Positions 4,596 to 6,070 of a stretch of 6,070 nt of DNA are shown one piece after another. Made by a program: the position numbers and the translations under genes. A model generated the notes under the pieces. It was given only the letters and a program-made list of their open reading frames with translations, was not told the DNA's origin and made no database searches. Source of the stretch: Candidatus Omnitrophota bacterium. Its GTDB lineage: Bacteria > Omnitrophota > Gorgyraeia > Gygaellales > Profunditerraquicolaceae. The first letter of the stretch is position 1. Every line of letters begins with the position of its first letter. The DNA lies in contig JAGUWZ010000034.1 of NCBI GenBank assembly GCA_020062065.1, forward strand, positions 1-6,070, read 5' to 3'.

Positions 4596-4767
4596 TTATT
4601 TATATCTTTTCCACTGTACTTTTGGCGGCCGTTCAGATTCTTTACCATCGGGTTTCTTTGCCAAGATTAAATACTTGAACCCCCGTAAAAAGAAATTAAA
4701 TTTTTGGGCCCGATAATGCCATTTTTAATTCTTTATAAATTTTTCTTATTTCGGTCCTATAGTTCAT
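4596..4767 (-). pseudogene. Small basic protein gene broken by a +1 base in an A-run
   Basis: Read from the ATG at 4767, the frame gives MNYRTEIRKIYKELK and then soon stops (TAA at 4698-4696). Dropping one A from the AAAAA run at 4722-4726 joins it to a second frame, WHYRAQKFNFFLRGFKYLIL then AKKPDGKESERPP and VQWKRYK, ending at TAA 4596-4598. The joined protein has 56 residues and is strongly basic and aromatic. The gene fits tightly in its slot: the ATG is 1 nt after the HNH stop and the stop is 2 nt before the next ATG, which supports a real operon member. Both this gene and the HNH gene end on TGGAAAAGAT (WKR), which may double as a ribosome site for the next gene. I do not recognise the family. 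The break could be a mutation, a sequencing error or programmed frameshifting. Confidence 0.6.
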
Positions 4768-4768
4768 T

Positions 4769-5362
4769 TCATCTTTTCCAAATAATATGGCTATTTATAT
4801 TGTGTCTTTCGTAGGTTTCTAAAATATCGGCACAAAATTTCAATAATGCTTTATCTTCTTCTTTTTTTGCTAATTCATACAAACGAACAAACATTTTCTT
4901 TCCTGTCTCTGTCTGTTTAAGTGTTTTCTTTATAAAGTTATGTTGTGCGCACAAAGTTTGCCCGTTTTCTATTGTTGATTCTCCACCAAGATATTTTGGT
5001 TTGATATGGTCAACCTGTAATTCAACCCCTTCCTTCTTGCCTCTTCCACAGACAACACATTTATAACCATCTCTTTTCAAAATTACTTCTTTTTGTTCTA
5101 GTGTAAAATCTTCTAATTCTCGTTGTTTTACTGCATTAGGGTCGTAGCGATAAATTCCTTTTTTAACTTTTATTAAAAAACCGTTCTCGTGTAGATTTCT
5201 AATTGAGCGCCAGGTATCTCTTGGTTTCGTGTTATAAAGTCGTTTATATTTAGCTTCTACCCAATCAACAACTGGGCCATGAGGCATATCTTCTTTTGAG
5301 TGCGCCTTAAAGTATTCAACAAGTAAATCTCTAATTGATTTGTTCTTTTTCTTCTTTTTCAT
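4769..5362 (-). CDS. Winged-helix plus HNH endonuclease
   Basis: A 197-residue protein. After a Lys-rich start, residues 8-75 form a probable winged-helix domain (IRDLLVEYFKAH, HGPVVDWVEAKYKRL, TWRSIRNLHENGFLIKVKKG). An HNH nuclease follows at about 95-145: zinc ligands C102 and C105 (CVVC) and C138 and H141 (LCAQH), metal-site D118-H119 in QVDHIKP, and N133 in ENGQTLC. All key residues are present. A helical tail from 150 ends in WKR. The ATG overlaps the methyltransferase stop by 4 bp (ATGA) without a clear ribosome site, so translation is probably coupled. HNH proteins next to a methyltransferase commonly act as the restriction enzyme of a type II system. That reading is an inference; a nicking or modification-dependent role is also possible. 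Confidence 0.88.
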   Translation of the reverse strand: MKKKKKNKSIRDLLVEYFKAHSKEDMPHGPVVDWVEAKYKRLYNTKPRDTWRSIRNLHENGFLIKVKKGIYRYDPNAVKQRELEDFTLEQKEVILKRDGYKCVVCGRGKKEGVELQVDHIKPKYLGGESTIENGQTLCAQHNFIKKTLKQTETGKKMFVRLYELAKKEEDKALLKFCADILETYERHNINSHIIWKR

Positions 5363-6070
5363 AACTGGGTAGTTAATAAGCTCGCTTGATTTATTTTTGC
5401 CTCTTGCTGTAATCGTTTAATTGCCAAATCGCAATATGCCTTATCTATCTCAACGCCAATACCCCTTCTATTATTTAAAAAAGACGCAATAAGAGTTGTC
5501 CCACTTCCAAGAAAGGGGTCTAAAATAGTATCGCCAACAAAACTAAATAATTTTATACAACGTCTCGGTAATTCAATTGGAAATGGCGCTGGATGGCCAA
5601 CCCTCTTTTTGCTTTCACCGTTAAAATTCCAAACGCCGTTAGTCCATTGCATAAATTCTTCTTTAGTTATGTCTGATTTCTTACTACTGCTCGTTTTCTT
5701 CCAATCTTTTTTATATAAAACCACAATTATTTCTACTGGCGCAATAACATAAGGGGCGGAAGCAGACATAAAAGAACCCCAGGCTGTTCTTCTTGAAATA
5801 TTGCCCTCATTCCAAATAATTGTAGAATGATATTTCCAGCCAATGTCTTTTGCGATTTTTGTAATATCAGCGCCTACTGACTGTTGGCCACCCTTATTTT
5901 TATCAAGAGGAATATTTAGGCAAAAACGTCCGTCGTCTTTTGCTAATTCATAACATTTAGTAATCCACTTTTTAGAAAACTCCAAATAATCTTCGTATGA
6001 CAAATCGTCCTTATGAGTATTGTAATGAATATCAACATTGTAAGGCGGCGATGTAACAATTAAATCAATG
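5359..6070 (-). CDS. Beta-class DNA methyltransferase, 5' part outside window
   Basis: The last 236 residues are visible, and the frame stays open at the window edge. It begins IDLIVTSPPYN: the catalytic motif IV is S-P-P-Y at 6051-6040. Near the C-terminus come HPAPFPIELPRRCIKLFS, then DPFLGSGTT (motif I, S-adenosylmethionine binding, visible residues 184-192) and GIGVEIDKAYCDLA (motif II). The order IV before I marks the beta class, which methylates adenine N6 or cytosine N4; SPPY leans towards either and does not decide. A TTG at 6001-6003 is in frame but lies after motif IV, so it is not the start. It overlaps the HNH gene by 4 bp. It would protect host DNA from the linked nuclease. The recognition site cannot be read here. 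Confidence 0.94.
   Translation of the reverse strand, partial: IDLIVTSPPYNVDIHYNTHKDDLSYEDYLEFSKKWITKCYELAKDDGRFCLNIPLDKNKGGQQSVGADITKIAKDIGWKYHSTIIWNEGNISRRTAWGSFMSASAPYVIAPVEIIVVLYKKDWKKTSSSKKSDITKEEFMQWTNGVWNFNGESKKRVGHPAPFPIELPRRCIKLFSFVGDTILDPFLGSGTTLIASFLNNRRGIGVEIDKAYCDLAIKRLQQEAKINQASLLTTQL

Overview
All genes in this window lie on the minus strand, so the biological order runs from position 6070 down to 1. The window suggests a bacterial chromosome of moderate to low GC from a little-studied lineage. The evidence is a thrS-infC core whose threonyl-tRNA synthetase lacks the TGS domain, an infC that probably starts at a rare AUA codon, and many small palindromic intergenic repeats. An uncultured phylum such as Omnitrophota is my best guess, but this is a weak inference from memory of protein style.

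Region by region in transcription order. (1) 6070-4060 is a defence or modification cassette: a beta-class DNA methyltransferase cut by the window edge, a winged-helix plus HNH nuclease overlapping it by 4 bp, a very small gene broken by one extra base in an A-run, and a wHTH protein fused by truncation to nonsense. That last protein loses its nuclease-like half exactly at the 5' end of a tRNA-Leu(UAA) gene, and its reading frame runs through the whole tRNA. The tRNA carries C instead of the near-universal U at position 55. (2) 4063-3442 is a MazEF/PemIK-type toxin-antitoxin pair with its own promoter, lying between tRNA-Leu and a tRNA-Val(GAC) at 3337-3411. (3) 3282-3183 is a cluster of short inverted repeats. 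(4) 3131-2360 is a two-gene module: an intact 67-residue protein, then a MNT-like nucleotidyltransferase broken by a probable 8-bp deletion next to its catalytic DxD and by a fold-back element of about 160 bp. (5) 2356-23 is the housekeeping end: thrS and infC, presumably followed by rpmI-rplT outside the window.

The 4-kb stretch upstream of thrS looks like an accessory region anchored on tRNA genes. It shows several stages of decay: an active-looking toxin-antitoxin pair, a partly damaged restriction-like operon, and a dead nucleotidyltransferase. The strongest leads are the nuclease-gene/tRNA-Leu junction with its odd T-loop, the frameshifted small gene inside the modification operon, the fold-back insertion, and the AUA-initiated infC.
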